A DNA stretch of 64,000 bases. Origin: Betaproteobacteria bacterium (GTDB taxonomy: Bacteria; Pseudomonadota; Gammaproteobacteria; Burkholderiales; Usitatibacteraceae). Within the stretch, counting starts at the first letter, position 1. The number at the start of each line of letters is the position of its first letter. Made by a program: the position numbers and the translations under genes. The DNA lies in assembly GCA_016709665.1 (NCBI GenBank), contig JADJMI010000028.1, forward strand, positions 62,001 through 126,000, given 5' to 3'. Of the stretch, positions 1 through 10,895 are shown piece by piece. The notes under the pieces are model-generated. The model was not told where the DNA came from. It worked only from the letters and a program-made list of their open reading frames with translations, and did no database searches.

Positions 1-1230
<1,230 letters not shown>

Positions 1231-1259
1231 TTGAGGCGCGTTTTCGAGTTTCGCGGAGT

Positions 1260-2363
1260 TTAACCGATCCGGCCGGTCGAGGCCCCTTCGGCCAGGGCCC
1301 GCGCGAGACGCTCGAAGGCGGCCGGATCGGCGCTTTCGACCGGCACGCGCGGCGCGGCGGTCACGCCGCGGTAGTTCTTCGTCGTCGAGCGCAGGTAGGC
1401 GGGGTCGTAGTGCGACACCAGCAGGTCCGCGACGATTCCGCGCCAGTCGCCCGCGGCGACGGGCGCCTTCCAGGTCGAGACCCGCTCGGATCCGTGCAGT
1501 GGCGCGAGGCACTCGAGTTTCGCGACGAGGGCGGCCGGGTCACCCACGAAGTGCGCGTAGTCGTCCAGGAGGAGGTCCACGCGGACGTCCGTGCCGGCTT
1601 CCAGGCGCAGGCAGGGGGATTCGCGCATGCGCCGGATCAGGGCGTCGGGCACGCGCAACTCGCCCACCTTGCGGCTCTCGGCCTCCGCGAAGACGGGGCG
1701 CGCCGGATCCAGGCCGGAGAGCGCCTGCCAGATCGCGGTCTCGAAAGCCTTCTGGGTGGGCTGCGGGGCGCCGGGCAGCCCGCCCAGGAGCGAGCCGCGA
1801 TGGGCGGCGAGGGCCTCGAGGTCGAGCGCCTGCGCGCCCACGCGGGCGAACGCCTCGATGAGGCGGCTCTTGCCCGAGCCCGTGGCGCCGCAGACGATGC
1901 GGAAGTCGAACCGTTCCGCCACGGCGTCGAGATCGGCGACGACCTGCTTGCGAAAGGCCTTGTAGCCGCCCTCGAGTTGCCGCGCGTCCCAGCCCACCTG
2001 GCGAAGCACGTGCGCGAGGGAGCCGGAACGGGAGCCGCCCCGCCAGCAATACACGAGGGGACGCCAGCCGCGGGGCCGGTCGGCGAATCGCGTCGAGACG
2101 AGGCGCGCGATGTTGGCGGCCACGAGCGGCGCGCCCAGGCGCTTCGCCTCGAAGGCGCCCTGCTGCTTGTAGGTGGTGCCCACGAGGATGCGCTCGGCGT
2201 CGTCCAGCACCGGGCAGTTGACGGCACCGGGCAGGTGATCCTCGGCGAATTCCGCGGGGCTTCGCGCGTCGAGGATCGCGTCCCAGAGCGCGAGATCGGC
2301 CCGGCTCATGGGGAGGGCCACCGTGGCGACGGGGCGCTCGCGCTGGAAAGGCAGTTCGGTCAT
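1260..2363 (-). CDS. selU: tRNA 2-selenouridine synthase
   Basis: 367 aa, the usual size for SelU/MnmH. It replaces sulfur by selenium in the 2-thiouridine at the wobble position of Lys, Glu and Gln tRNAs, using selenophosphate, through a geranylated intermediate. An N-terminal rhodanese domain (about residues 15-140) carries the catalytic Cys106 in YCWRGG, and a P-loop GATGSGKS lies at 159-166. The start ATG overlaps the tesA stop by 4 bp (ATGA), so the two are translationally coupled. selD, which makes selenophosphate, is not in the window. Confidence 0.93.
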   Translation of the reverse strand: MTELPFQRERPVATVALPMSRADLALWDAILDARSPAEFAEDHLPGAVNCPVLDDAERILVGTTYKQQGAFEAKRLGAPLVAANIARLVSTRFADRPRGWRPLVYCWRGGSRSGSLAHVLRQVGWDARQLEGGYKAFRKQVVADLDAVAERFDFRIVCGATGSGKSRLIEAFARVGAQALDLEALAAHRGSLLGGLPGAPQPTQKAFETAIWQALSGLDPARPVFAEAESRKVGELRVPDALIRRMRESPCLRLEAGTDVRVDLLLDDYAHFVGDPAALVAKLECLAPLHGSERVSTWKAPVAAGDWRGIVADLLVSHYDPAYLRSTTKNYRGVTAAPRVPVESADPAAFERLARALAEGASTGRIG

Positions 2364-3004
2364 GGCCGCGCGGGCGGGCGCTTGAGCAGGGGGGCGAGCA
2401 CCGGCCAGACGTTCTCGAGAATGCGCGGCTGGGCCGCGGCCGTGGGGTGCAGCTGGTCGGCCTGGAAGAGGTCGCGGTTCTCGGCGACGCCCTCGAGCAG
2501 GAACGGGACCCGGGCCACCTTGGACTTCCGGGCCACGTCGGGGAAGAGCTCACGGAACTCGCGCGCGTAATCGATGCCATAATTCGGCGGAATCATGAGC
2601 CCGACGAGCACGGGCTCCGCCCTGGCGGCGCGCGAGAGCCGGATCATCGACTCGAGGTTCGCGCGGGTGCCTTCCACCGGCAGGCCGCGCAGGCCGTCGT
2701 TGGCGCCCAGGGCGATCACCACGACGGCGGGTCCGTGCCGCTTCAGGTCTTCGGGAAGCCGGCGCAGTCCCCCGGCGGTCGTCTCCCCCGAAACGCTCGC
2801 GTTCACCACCCGCCAGCCGGGTCGTTCGCGAGCGAGCCGTTCGCCGAGGAGGGCGACCCACCCGTCGCGCGCGGCGATGCCGTAGGCGGCCGACAGGCTG
2901 TCGCCGAAGACGAGCACGGTGCGCTCGGCGGCCCCGGCCGCGCAGGCGGCGGCGAGAAGCAGGGCGGCAAGGGCTTGTGCGAGGGTGCGCGGCAGGTTTT
3001 TCAA
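2360..3004 (-). CDS. tesA: Periplasmic GDSL esterase (TesA-type acyl-CoA thioesterase I / arylesterase)
   Basis: SGNH-hydrolase family: block I FGDSLSAAYG holds the nucleophile Ser, block III has GANDG, and the C-terminal block V has DQLHPTAAAQ with the Asp-His of the triad. It hydrolyses acyl-thioesters, lysophospholipids and aryl esters in the periplasm. From the TTG at 3004 the protein starts with a short basic segment (KNLPR), a hydrophobic Ala/Leu run and an AxA-like cleavage site, a convincing signal peptide; mature length is about 190 aa, as in E. coli TesA. An alternative ATG at 3046 adds 14 residues and would overlap the divergent ybbA start, so the start is uncertain. Divergent tesA/ybbA is a conserved arrangement. 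Confidence 0.88.
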   Translation of the reverse strand: MKNLPRTLAQALAALLLAAACAAGAAERTVLVFGDSLSAAYGIAARDGWVALLGERLARERPGWRVVNASVSGETTAGGLRRLPEDLKRHGPAVVVIALGANDGLRGLPVEGTRANLESMIRLSRAARAEPVLVGLMIPPNYGIDYAREFRELFPDVARKSKVARVPFLLEGVAENRDLFQADQLHPTAAAQPRILENVWPVLAPLLKRPPARP

Positions 3005-3044
3005 GGCCAACGTAAGGAATGGAACCGGCGCCAAGCCGGACAAC

Positions 3045-3773
3045 ATGGACGCGACCGGCGACGAACACGAATTGCGGCAGGCATCTGCGCCCGCCGCGGG
3101 CCAGCCCGACATTGTGCGGGCCGAAGGGCTCACCAAACAAGTCTCCACCCCGGACCACGACCTCACCATCGTGAACGGCGCCACGTTCCGCGTGCGCGCC
3201 GGCGAGTCGGTGGCCATCGTCGGGGCCTCGGGGTCGGGCAAGTCCACCCTGCTCGGACTGCTCGCGGGCCTGGACGTTCCGACCGCGGGGCGGGTCTGGA
3301 TCGCGGGCGAGGATCTCTTCGCGCTCGACGAGGACGGCCGGGCCCGCCTGCGCGGGCGGCTCGTGGGGTTCGTCTTCCAGTCCTTCCAGCTCCTGCCGGC
3401 GCTCACCGCCCTCGAGAACGTCATGCTTCCCCTCGAGCTCGCGGGACAGGCGCAGGCCGCGGCGAAAGCCCGGGCGGAACTCGCGCGGGTCGGCCTCGCC
3501 GAGCGCCTGGGCCATTACCCGCGCCAGCTCTCCGGGGGCGAACAGCAGCGCGTGGCCCTCGCGCGGGCGTTCGCCACGGGCCCGAAGCTCCTTTTCGCGG
3601 ACGAGCCCACGGGCAACCTCGACTCGGCCACGGGTTCGCAGGTGATCGACCTGCTCTTCGACCTGAACCGCGAGAACGGCACCACGCTCGTGCTCGTCAC
3701 GCACGACGCGGGACTCGCCTCGCGCTGCGACCGGCGCATCACCATCCGCGCGGGCGAGGTGTCCGCGGGATGA
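3045..3773 (+). CDS. ybbA: ABC transporter ATP-binding protein, YbbA/LolD family
   Basis: 242 aa ATPase of the MacB/LolD/FtsE type. Walker A GASGSGKST is at about 60-68, the signature LSGGEQQR at about 162, and Walker B LLFADEPTGNLD at about 182. These ATPases drive mechanotransmission permeases rather than classical transmembrane transport. The ATG at 3045 was chosen because earlier in-frame codons run back into tesA. It ends in an ATGA overlap with the ybbP permease, so the two form one complex. The physiological substrate of YbbAP is not firmly established; adjacency to the periplasmic esterase TesA suggests a lipid- or hydrophobic-compound-related task (inference). Confidence 0.93.
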   Translation: MDATGDEHELRQASAPAAGQPDIVRAEGLTKQVSTPDHDLTIVNGATFRVRAGESVAIVGASGSGKSTLLGLLAGLDVPTAGRVWIAGEDLFALDEDGRARLRGRLVGFVFQSFQLLPALTALENVMLPLELAGQAQAAAKARAELARVGLAERLGHYPRQLSGGEQQRVALARAFATGPKLLFADEPTGNLDSATGSQVIDLLFDLNRENGTTLVLVTHDAGLASRCDRRITIRAGEVSAG

Positions 3774-6256
3774 GGCGCGTCGCGCTCGCGCTCCGCATGC
3801 TCCGGCGCAACGCCCATGCGGGCGAGGCGCGCGTGCTCGCGGCCGCCCTCTTCATCGCCGTGGCGAGCGTCACCACGGTCGGCTTCTTCGCCGACCGCGT
3901 CCAGGCCGCCCTCGACCGCCAGGCCAACGAACTGCTGGGCGGCGACCTCGTCGTCATCGCGGACCACCCCATCCCCCCGTCGTTCTTCGACCGGGCGCGC
4001 GAGGAAAAGCTCGCCCGGGTCGAGACGCGCACCTTTCCCAGCATGGTCGCCGGGCCGGGCGGAACGAGCCTCGCGGAGATCAAGGCCGTGGGCGAGGGCT
4101 TTCCGCTGCGCGGGCGCCTGCGCGTGGCCGACGAGTCGATGCAGGGCGACGGCGAGATCGACGGCGCGCCGCCGGCCGGCCGCGTCTGGATCGCCGTGCC
4201 CCTCGTGGCCCGCCTGTCGGCGAAGCCCGGAGAGCGCATCAACGTGGGCCGCGCTTCCCTGCTGGTCGAACGCGTGATCACGCGCGAGCCCGACAGCGTG
4301 CTCGACTACTTCGGCCTCGCCCCGCGGGTGCTCATGAACCTGGCGGACCTCGAGGCCACGGAACTCGTGCAGGTGGGCAGCCGCATCACCTGGCGCCTGC
4401 TGGTGGCCGGCGAGACCGAGGCGATCCGGCGGTTCGACGCGGCCGTGCGGCCGCAGCTCGCCCGGGGCGAACGGGTGGAAAGCGTGCGCGATGCCCGCAG
4501 CGAGGTGCGCGTCTCCCTCGAGCGGGCGCAACGCTTCCTCGGCCTCGCCTCCCTGCTGTCGGTGATCCTGGCCTCGGTGGCCGTGGCCCTGGCCGCGCGG
4601 CGCTTTTCGCAGCGCCAGACGGACGGCGCGGCGATGATGCGTTGCCTGGGCGCCTCGCAGGCCGACATCTTCGCGCTCGGCGCCTGGCAGTTCCTCGCCC
4701 TCTCGGCCATCGGCTGCGCCGCGGGCACGATCGCGGGCTATGGCGCGCAGGCCGTCCTCGCGCAGTGGCTCGCGGGGTTCTTCAGCGTGGCGTTGCCGGC
4801 GCCGGGACCGATGCCCGCGGTGAAGGGCGCCGTCATCGGGCTCGTGCTCGTGCTCGGCTTCACGCTGCCGCCGCTGCTGCGCCTGCGGGGCGTGCCGACG
4901 CTCCGGGTGCTCAGGAGCGACGTGTCCGTGGCCGAACCCTCGAGTCTCGTGGCCTACGGCCTGGGCTTCGCGGCGCTCGCCTCGCTCGTCGTGTGGCAGT
5001 CCGGGGACCTGAAGCTCGGCAGCATCGCCGTCGGCGGGTTCACGGCGGCCCTGGGCGTCGCGGCGCTGGCGGGCTACGCGCTCATCCGGGCCGTCTCGCG
5101 CGCCCGCGCAGGCGCCGCCGGCCCCTGGCGTTACGGTCTCGCCAACCTGCGCCGGCGCACCGGGGCCAGCCTGCTGCAGGTCATCGCGCTGGGCCTGGGC
5201 ATCATGGCGATGCTCCTGCTCACGCTCGTGCGCACGGACCTCATCGCGAAATGGCAGGCGTCCATCCCGCCGGACGCGCCCAACCGCTTCGCCATCAACA
5301 TCCAGGCCGACCAGCTGCCCGAGGTGAAGGGCTACTTCGCCGACCTCGGGCTTTCCAATCCGGACCTCTACCCGATGGTGCGCGGTCGCCTCGTGCGCAT
5401 CGGCGAGCGCGAGATCCGCCCGGCCGATTTCACCGACGAGCGCGCCAAGCGCCTCTCCGAGCGCGAGTTCAACATGTCGTGGGCCGAGCGCCTGCGCGCC
5501 GACAACAAGGTCGTCGCCGGAAGCTGGTGGAAGCCCGGGTCGGGGCCGGCGTTCTCGATGGAAGAGGGCATCGCGAAGACCTTCGGCGTGAAAGTCGGCG
5601 ACACGCTCACCTTCGACGTGGCCGGCTCGCGCTTCACCGCCCCGGTCACGAACCTGCGCAAGGTCGAGTGGGACAACTTCAAGGCCAACTTCTTCGTGAT
5701 CGCGAGCCCGGGCGTCCTGGAAGCGTACCCGGCGAGCTGGATCACGAGCTTCCACCTGACCCCGGGGCGCGAGGACGTCGTCGCGCGGCTGGTGGCGCGC
5801 TTCCCCAACCTGAGCGTCATCGACCTCACGGCCATCATGGGGCAGGTGAAGCGCATCTCCGACCAGGTCTCGCGCGCCGTGGAGTTCGTCTTCCTCTTCG
5901 CCATCGCCGCGGGTCTCGTCGTGCTCTTCGCGGCCATCACCACCACGCAGGACGAGCGCGTGTTCGAGGGCGCGGTGATGCGCACCCTGGGCGCGAGCCG
6001 GCGCCAGATGGTCCTCACGCAGCTCGCGGAGTTCCTCGCCATCGGCCTGGCGGCGGGGGCCGTGGCCGCCGCCGGCGCAGTGGGCCTCGCGACGGTGCTC
6101 TCCGAGCGCGTGCTGGGCGTGCCCTACGAGTTCGACTGGTTCGTGCCTGTCGCGGGCCTCGTCGCGGGCGGGCTGGGCGTGGCGGTCGCGGGGCTGCTGG
6201 GCACGCGCAAGGCGGTCGATTCGCCGCCGCTCGCCGCGATACGCGCCGTGAGCTGA
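3770..6256 (+). CDS. ybbP: ABC transporter permease, YbbP family (two FtsX domains)
   Basis: 828 aa inner-membrane protein. One transmembrane segment near residues 18-38 is followed by a large periplasmic domain, then an FtsX-like bundle (about 260-400) with the ARRFSQRQTDGAAMMRCLGA coupling region, a second periplasmic domain, and a C-terminal FtsX bundle ending in TTQDERVFEGAVMRTLGAS. This duplicated layout is typical of YbbP. The start is the ATG overlapping the ybbA stop. It partners YbbA. The last codons are followed 1 bp later by the GTG start of the DMT transporter. Confidence 0.93.
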   Translation: MRRVALALRMLRRNAHAGEARVLAAALFIAVASVTTVGFFADRVQAALDRQANELLGGDLVVIADHPIPPSFFDRAREEKLARVETRTFPSMVAGPGGTSLAEIKAVGEGFPLRGRLRVADESMQGDGEIDGAPPAGRVWIAVPLVARLSAKPGERINVGRASLLVERVITREPDSVLDYFGLAPRVLMNLADLEATELVQVGSRITWRLLVAGETEAIRRFDAAVRPQLARGERVESVRDARSEVRVSLERAQRFLGLASLLSVILASVAVALAARRFSQRQTDGAAMMRCLGASQADIFALGAWQFLALSAIGCAAGTIAGYGAQAVLAQWLAGFFSVALPAPGPMPAVKGAVIGLVLVLGFTLPPLLRLRGVPTLRVLRSDVSVAEPSSLVAYGLGFAALASLVVWQSGDLKLGSIAVGGFTAALGVAALAGYALIRAVSRARAGAAGPWRYGLANLRRRTGASLLQVIALGLGIMAMLLLTLVRTDLIAKWQASIPPDAPNRFAINIQADQLPEVKGYFADLGLSNPDLYPMVRGRLVRIGEREIRPADFTDERAKRLSEREFNMSWAERLRADNKVVAGSWWKPGSGPAFSMEEGIAKTFGVKVGDTLTFDVAGSRFTAPVTNLRKVEWDNFKANFFVIASPGVLEAYPASWITSFHLTPGREDVVARLVARFPNLSVIDLTAIMGQVKRISDQVSRAVEFVFLFAIAAGLVVLFAAITTTQDERVFEGAVMRTLGASRRQMVLTQLAEFLAIGLAAGAVAAAGAVGLATVLSERVLGVPYEFDWFVPVAGLVAGGLGVAVAGLLGTRKAVDSPPLAAIRAVS

Positions 6257-6257
6257 C

Positions 6258-7181
6258 GTGCCCGTCCCGACGGGGCTCGCCTCTCCCTACCTGCTGCTCA
6301 GCCTGTGCTCGCTTTTCTGGTCGCTCAACTGGGTGATCGGCAAGGCGATGGTGGGCACCGTCTCGCCCCTCGCGCTCACCTTCATCCGCTGGAGCGTCGC
6401 GGTCGCGGCGATGCTGCCCTTCGTCCTGCCGCAGGTCCGCGCGCACTGGCCCCACGTGAAGCGCCACTGGAGGACGATCGCGTGGCTGGGGTTCTGGGGA
6501 ACGGGCCTGCACAACGCGTTCGCGTACGTGGGCCTGCAGTACACGACGGCGACGAACGGCGTGATCCTGAACAGCGCCATCCCCGTCATGATCATCGTCT
6601 GCGGCTGGGTGGTGTATCGCGACACCATCACGCGCGTGCAGGCGCTCGGGGTGGCCGTCTCGCTCGCGGGCGTCCTCACCGTCCTCACGCGCGGCGACGC
6701 GTCGGTTCTCGCGAACTTCTCGCTCAACCGCGGCGACCTCATCGTGATCGCGGGCATGGTCTTCTGGGCCGTCTACACGGTGTACCTGCGCATCAAGCCC
6801 GCGGCGCTGCCGCCGCTCGTGCTGCTCGCCTGCTGCGGCACGGTGGGCATGGGACTGCTCGCGCCGCTCGCGGCCGCGGAACTCGCCTGGATGGGCGGCC
6901 ACGTCGACCTCACGCCGGGGGCGGTCGCGTCCCTGCTCTACATCGGCATCTTCCCGTCGTTCGTGGGCTACGTCTTCTGGAACCGCGGCGTGGCCGAGGT
7001 GGGACCGAACGTCGCCGGCATCTTCGTGCACCTCATGCCGGCTTTCGGGAGCCTGCTCGCCTGGATCTTCCTGGGCGAGCGGCTGATGCTCTTCCACCTG
7101 GCCGGGATCGCGCTCATCCTCGCGGGCATCGCGCTCACCGCCCGGGGCCGCCCCGTGCCGCCCGCGACGGCGGCGGACTAG
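6258..7181 (+). CDS. DMT superfamily transporter (EamA domains)
   Basis: 307 aa with about ten hydrophobic helices arranged as two EamA repeats. The first repeat has the FWSLNWVIGK entry helix and the second the helix starting NRGDLIVIAGMVFWAVYTVY. Family members export metabolites such as amino acids or nucleobases across the inner membrane; the substrate cannot be predicted here. The start is a GTG one base after the ybbP stop, so it is likely translated from the ybbAP message. It ends exactly where the convergent ppx gene ends (7181/7182). Confidence 0.9.
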   Translation: MPVPTGLASPYLLLSLCSLFWSLNWVIGKAMVGTVSPLALTFIRWSVAVAAMLPFVLPQVRAHWPHVKRHWRTIAWLGFWGTGLHNAFAYVGLQYTTATNGVILNSAIPVMIIVCGWVVYRDTITRVQALGVAVSLAGVLTVLTRGDASVLANFSLNRGDLIVIAGMVFWAVYTVYLRIKPAALPPLVLLACCGTVGMGLLAPLAAAELAWMGGHVDLTPGAVASLLYIGIFPSFVGYVFWNRGVAEVGPNVAGIFVHLMPAFGSLLAWIFLGERLMLFHLAGIALILAGIALTARGRPVPPATAAD

Positions 7182-8669
7182 CTACAGGTCCAGGGCCAGT
7201 TCGAACGAGAGTCCGACGGATTCCCACTCGGCGCGCTCGGCTTCCAGCGCGATGGCGACCAGCCCGTGATCCTCCAGCCAGCCGTGGCCGAGCGACAGTC
7301 GCAGGTCCCGGCCCCGGCGCGCGGCGCGCAGCGGCGGCAGCTTCAGGTTGCGGCGGCTGCGGTGCAGGATGACCGCGACGCGAAGGCAGAAGGCGAGCGA
7401 GGCGAGCTCCGGGTCGCGGGCGAAGGCGTCGCGCATCTTCGCGAGCTTGCCGCGCTGCGACAGCACCAGGTTCGCGAGGCGCGATTGCTCCGGCCTGGAA
7501 AAGCCCGGCATGTCCGCGTTGGCGAGGATGTAGGCCGAATGCTTGTGATAGGCGCCCTGCGCGATCGAGATGCCGATCTCGTGCAGGCGCGCGGCCCAGG
7601 CGAGGAAGCTCTGCGCCAGGAAGCCCTTCTCGCCCTTGCCCGGGTCCAGGTCCGCGAGCAGCTTCGCGGCGAGGCCGGCGACGCGCTGGGACTGCAGGAG
7701 GTCCACGTGGTAGCGGCGCACGAACTGGTCCACCGTCACCTCGCGGATGTCGCGGTGGTGCACGCGACCCAGGAGATCCCAGAGGACGCCCTGGCGAAGG
7801 GCGCCTTCGGCCAGGGCCATCTTCTCGATCTCCATTTCCGCGAAGATGCCGTGCATGATCGCGAGGCCGCCCAGGAACACCGGCAGGCGATCGTCCTTGA
7901 GCCCGGGCAGCGACAGGCGCGAGAGATCCCCGGCGGCCAGCGCCTGCTCGCGCAGCCACGCGAGGCCGTCGGCGCTGATGCCGCGCGCGGCGACCCCGGA
8001 GGCCACCATCGCCTCGGACAGGGCCCGCGCGGTGCCGGAGGAGGCGACCGCCTCCTTCCAGCCCGTCTTCTGGAAGCGCGCGACGATCGGCTGCACCTGC
8101 TCGCGCGCGGCGAGCTCGGCGGCCTTCCACGACTTCTTGTCGATTCGCCCGCCCGGAAAGTAGCGCTGGGAGTAGCTCACGCAGCCCATGTAGAGGCTCT
8201 CCATCACCTTCGGACGGAGCTTCACGCCGATGATGAATTCCGTCGAACCGCCGCCGATGTCGATCACCAGGCGGTTCCTGTCCGTGAGCGGCATCGAGTG
8301 CACGACGCCCGAGTAGATGAGTCGTGCCTCCTCGCGGCCGGCGATGATCTCGATGGGGAACCCGAGCGCGGCCTCGGCGGCATCGATGAAGTCGCGCGCG
8401 TTCTTCGCGACGCGCAGCGCGTTCGTCCCGACCACGCGCACCGATTCCGGCGGCATGCCCGCCAGGCGCTCGCCGAAGCGCTTGAGCGTGGCGAGGGCGC
8501 GTTCCTGCGTGGCGCCGTCCAGGCGCCGGTCGGCGGTGAGCCCCAGGCCCAGCCGGACGGCTTCCTTGATCGAATCGAGGGGATAGATCTGGTCGTCGAC
8601 GACCCGGCCGATGGCCAGGTGGAAGCTGTTGGAGCCGAGGTCGACCGCGGCGAGGGTGGTATATTCCAT
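7182..8669 (-). CDS. ppx: Exopolyphosphatase (Ppx/GppA family)
   Basis: 495 aa. ASKHA-fold phosphatase that removes terminal phosphate from polyphosphate, or the 5' phosphate of pppGpp. Visible motifs are DLGSNSFHL (10-18), the GREEARLIY segment with the catalytic Glu (about 111-119) and DIGGGSTEFI (137-146). A C-terminal HD-like region carries RLHEIG. The start is ATG 8669 (MEYTTLAAVDLG); an in-frame start at 8708 would add 13 unconserved residues. It is divergent from ppk1, the classical polyphosphate partner, across a short region with a Pho-box-like repeat. Confidence 0.93.
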   Translation of the reverse strand: MEYTTLAAVDLGSNSFHLAIGRVVDDQIYPLDSIKEAVRLGLGLTADRRLDGATQERALATLKRFGERLAGMPPESVRVVGTNALRVAKNARDFIDAAEAALGFPIEIIAGREEARLIYSGVVHSMPLTDRNRLVIDIGGGSTEFIIGVKLRPKVMESLYMGCVSYSQRYFPGGRIDKKSWKAAELAAREQVQPIVARFQKTGWKEAVASSGTARALSEAMVASGVAARGISADGLAWLREQALAAGDLSRLSLPGLKDDRLPVFLGGLAIMHGIFAEMEIEKMALAEGALRQGVLWDLLGRVHHRDIREVTVDQFVRRYHVDLLQSQRVAGLAAKLLADLDPGKGEKGFLAQSFLAWAARLHEIGISIAQGAYHKHSAYILANADMPGFSRPEQSRLANLVLSQRGKLAKMRDAFARDPELASLAFCLRVAVILHRSRRNLKLPPLRAARRGRDLRLSLGHGWLEDHGLVAIALEAERAEWESVGLSFELALDL

Positions 8670-8759
8670 GGAGCGTCGCGGGGCACCTGCCTGAAGCGGC
8701 GCCGCCAAGAGATCGACGTCGAGTATGGCACAGAAAAACGGCGCTCCCGCGTCCTCTCC

Positions 8760-8777
8760 CCGTCACGATTCCGTCAC
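8760..8777 (+). promoter_or_regulatory. Putative Pho box upstream of ppk1
   Basis: Two identical 7-mers CCGTCAC (8760-8766 and 8771-8777) separated by the 4-mer GATT give an 11-bp period. This is the geometry of a PhoB site (two CTGTCAT-like repeats spaced by 4). It lies about 60 bp before the ppk1 start used here, with a weak -10-like TAGCCT about 10 bp downstream (8788-8793). Known PhoB control of ppk genes makes phosphate regulation plausible. Prediction only. Confidence 0.55.
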
Positions 8778-8836
8778 GCGGATGCCCTAGCCTCATGGGC
8801 AGGATTCCCCCATTCAAGCCCGAGCGGGCGCCCCGC

Positions 8837-10891
8837 ATGATCCCCGAGCATTTCCTGAACCGCGAGCTCCAGTCGCTGGAGTTCAACCGCCGCGTGCTGG
8901 CCCAGGCGGAGGACCGTGCGACGCCCCTGCTCGAGCGGCTTCGCTTCCTGTGCATCGTCTCGTCCAACCTCGACGAATTCTTCGAGATCCGCCTGGCGGG
9001 CGTGAAGGAGCAGGTGAAGCTGGGTGCCGGCGCGCCCGATCCCGACGGACTCCTGCCGCGCGAGGTGTTCTCCCGCGTGGCGGCGGTCGCGCACTTCCTG
9101 GTGGACCGCCAGTACCAGCTGCTCAACGGCGAGATCCTCCCCGCCCTCGCCAAGGCCGGCATCCGTTTCCTTCGCCGCGCCGAATGGACGGCGGCCCAGC
9201 AGGAATGGGTGAAGGAGTTCTTCTTCCGCGAGATGATGCCGGTGCTCACGCCGATCGGCCTCGATCCCTCCCACCCGTTTCCTCGCGTCTTCAACAAGAG
9301 CCTGAACTTCGCCGTGGAGCTCGACGGGCGCGACGCCTTCGGCCGCGATTCGCGCGTGGCCATCGTGCAGGCCCCGCGCGTGCTGCCGCGGGTGATCCGG
9401 CTGCCCCGGGGCGTGGCGGGAGGGGAGGCCGACTTCGTCTTCCTCACCTCGATCCTGCACCAGCACGTGGGCGAGCTCTTCTCGGGCATGAACGTGACGG
9501 GCTGCCACCAGTTCCGCCTCACCCGCAATTCCGACCTTTTCGTCGAGGAGGAGGAGGTCAAGGACCTCAAGAAGGCCCTGCAGGGCGAGCTGCCGCAGCG
9601 CCATTTCGGCGACGCCGTTCGCCTGGAGGTCGACGACACGATGACCGAGTCGATGGTCGCCTTCCTGCTCGAGCAGTTCGGTCTGGCGCCGGTCGACCTC
9701 TACCGCGTGAACGGCCCGGTGAACCTGGTGCGCCTCATGAGCGTGCCGGACCAGGTCGAGCGCGCCGACCTCAAGTTCAAGCCCTTCCTGCCGGGGCTGC
9801 CGAAGTCCCTCGCGAAGTCCAAGGACATCTTCGAGACGCTGCGCAAGGAGGACGTGCTGCTGCACCGCCCGTTCCAGTCCTTCGCGCCGGTGATCGACTT
9901 CATCCGCGAGGCGGCGCGCGACCCGCAGGTGGTCGCGATCAAGCAGACGGTCTACCGCACCGGCACCGACTCGGTGATCATGCAGACCCTCATCGACGCG
10001 GCGCGGGCCGGCAAGGAGGTCACGGTCGTCGTCGAGCTCATGGCGCGCTTCGACGAGGAGGCCAACATCAACTGGGCGGCCAAGCTCGAGGAGGTCGGGG
10101 CCCACGTGGTGTACGGCGTCGTCGGCCACAAGACCCACGCGAAGATGGTCCTGGTCGTGCGACGCGAGGAGGGCAAGCTCGCCCGCTACGTGCACCTGGG
10201 CACCGGCAACTATCACCCGCGCACGGCGCGCCTTTACACCGACTTCGATTTGCTCACCGCGGACGAGAACGTCTGCATGGACGTGAACGAGGTCTTCCAG
10301 CAGCTCACGGGCCTGGGCAAGGCGTCGAAGCTGCGCCGCGTGTGGCAGGCGCCCTTCACCCTGCACGGCAAGGTGCTCGAGGCGATCGAGGGGGAGACGC
10401 GGCACGCGAAGGCGGGCCGCCCCGCGCGCATCACCGCCAAGATGAACGCGCTGCTCGAGCCCCTGGTGATCGAGGCGCTCTATCGCGCCTCGCAGGCCGG
10501 CGTGAAGGTGGACCTCATCGTGCGCGGGGTGTGCGCCCTGCGGCCGGGTGTGCCCAGGCTCTCGGAGAACATCCGCGTGCGCTCCATCGTCGGGCGATTC
10601 CTCGAGCACACGCGCATCTTCCACTTCGCCAACGGCGGCGAGGAGCGCGTCTTCCTCTCGAGCGCGGACTGGATGGACCGCAACTTCTTCCGGCGCATCG
10701 AGCTGTGCTTCCCGGTGACGGACGCGAAGCTCGCGCGCCGCGTCGTGCGGGAGGGCCTCACGCCCTACCTGGAGGACAACACGCAGGCCTGGGAGATGCG
10801 CCCGGACGGCACGTACGAGCGAAGGAAGCGCGGGCGGGGAAAGAAGCGCGCCGCGCAGGCGGAACTGCTCGCGGCGCTGGCCGGGAGCTAG
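8837..10891 (+). CDS. ppk1: Polyphosphate kinase 1
   Basis: 684 aa. Reversible synthesis of polyphosphate from ATP on the inner membrane face. The N domain opens with FLNRELQSLEFNRRVL. The catalytic HKD-type motif around GHKTHAKMVLV contains the autophosphorylated His, and a second motif lies near IRVRSIVGRFLEHTRIFHF. The ATG at 8837 was chosen because the family usually begins a few residues before FLNREL and because a transcript started under the Pho-box-like site would leave a leader of about 37 nt. ATG 8795 (14 more residues) is the alternative. Neighbours: ppx divergent; ppk2 lies 48 kb away. Confidence 0.95.
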   Translation: MIPEHFLNRELQSLEFNRRVLAQAEDRATPLLERLRFLCIVSSNLDEFFEIRLAGVKEQVKLGAGAPDPDGLLPREVFSRVAAVAHFLVDRQYQLLNGEILPALAKAGIRFLRRAEWTAAQQEWVKEFFFREMMPVLTPIGLDPSHPFPRVFNKSLNFAVELDGRDAFGRDSRVAIVQAPRVLPRVIRLPRGVAGGEADFVFLTSILHQHVGELFSGMNVTGCHQFRLTRNSDLFVEEEEVKDLKKALQGELPQRHFGDAVRLEVDDTMTESMVAFLLEQFGLAPVDLYRVNGPVNLVRLMSVPDQVERADLKFKPFLPGLPKSLAKSKDIFETLRKEDVLLHRPFQSFAPVIDFIREAARDPQVVAIKQTVYRTGTDSVIMQTLIDAARAGKEVTVVVELMARFDEEANINWAAKLEEVGAHVVYGVVGHKTHAKMVLVVRREEGKLARYVHLGTGNYHPRTARLYTDFDLLTADENVCMDVNEVFQQLTGLGKASKLRRVWQAPFTLHGKVLEAIEGETRHAKAGRPARITAKMNALLEPLVIEALYRASQAGVKVDLIVRGVCALRPGVPRLSENIRVRSIVGRFLEHTRIFHFANGGEERVFLSSADWMDRNFFRRIELCFPVTDAKLARRVVREGLTPYLEDNTQAWEMRPDGTYERRKRGRGKKRAAQAELLAALAGS

Positions 10892-10895
10892 CGGC

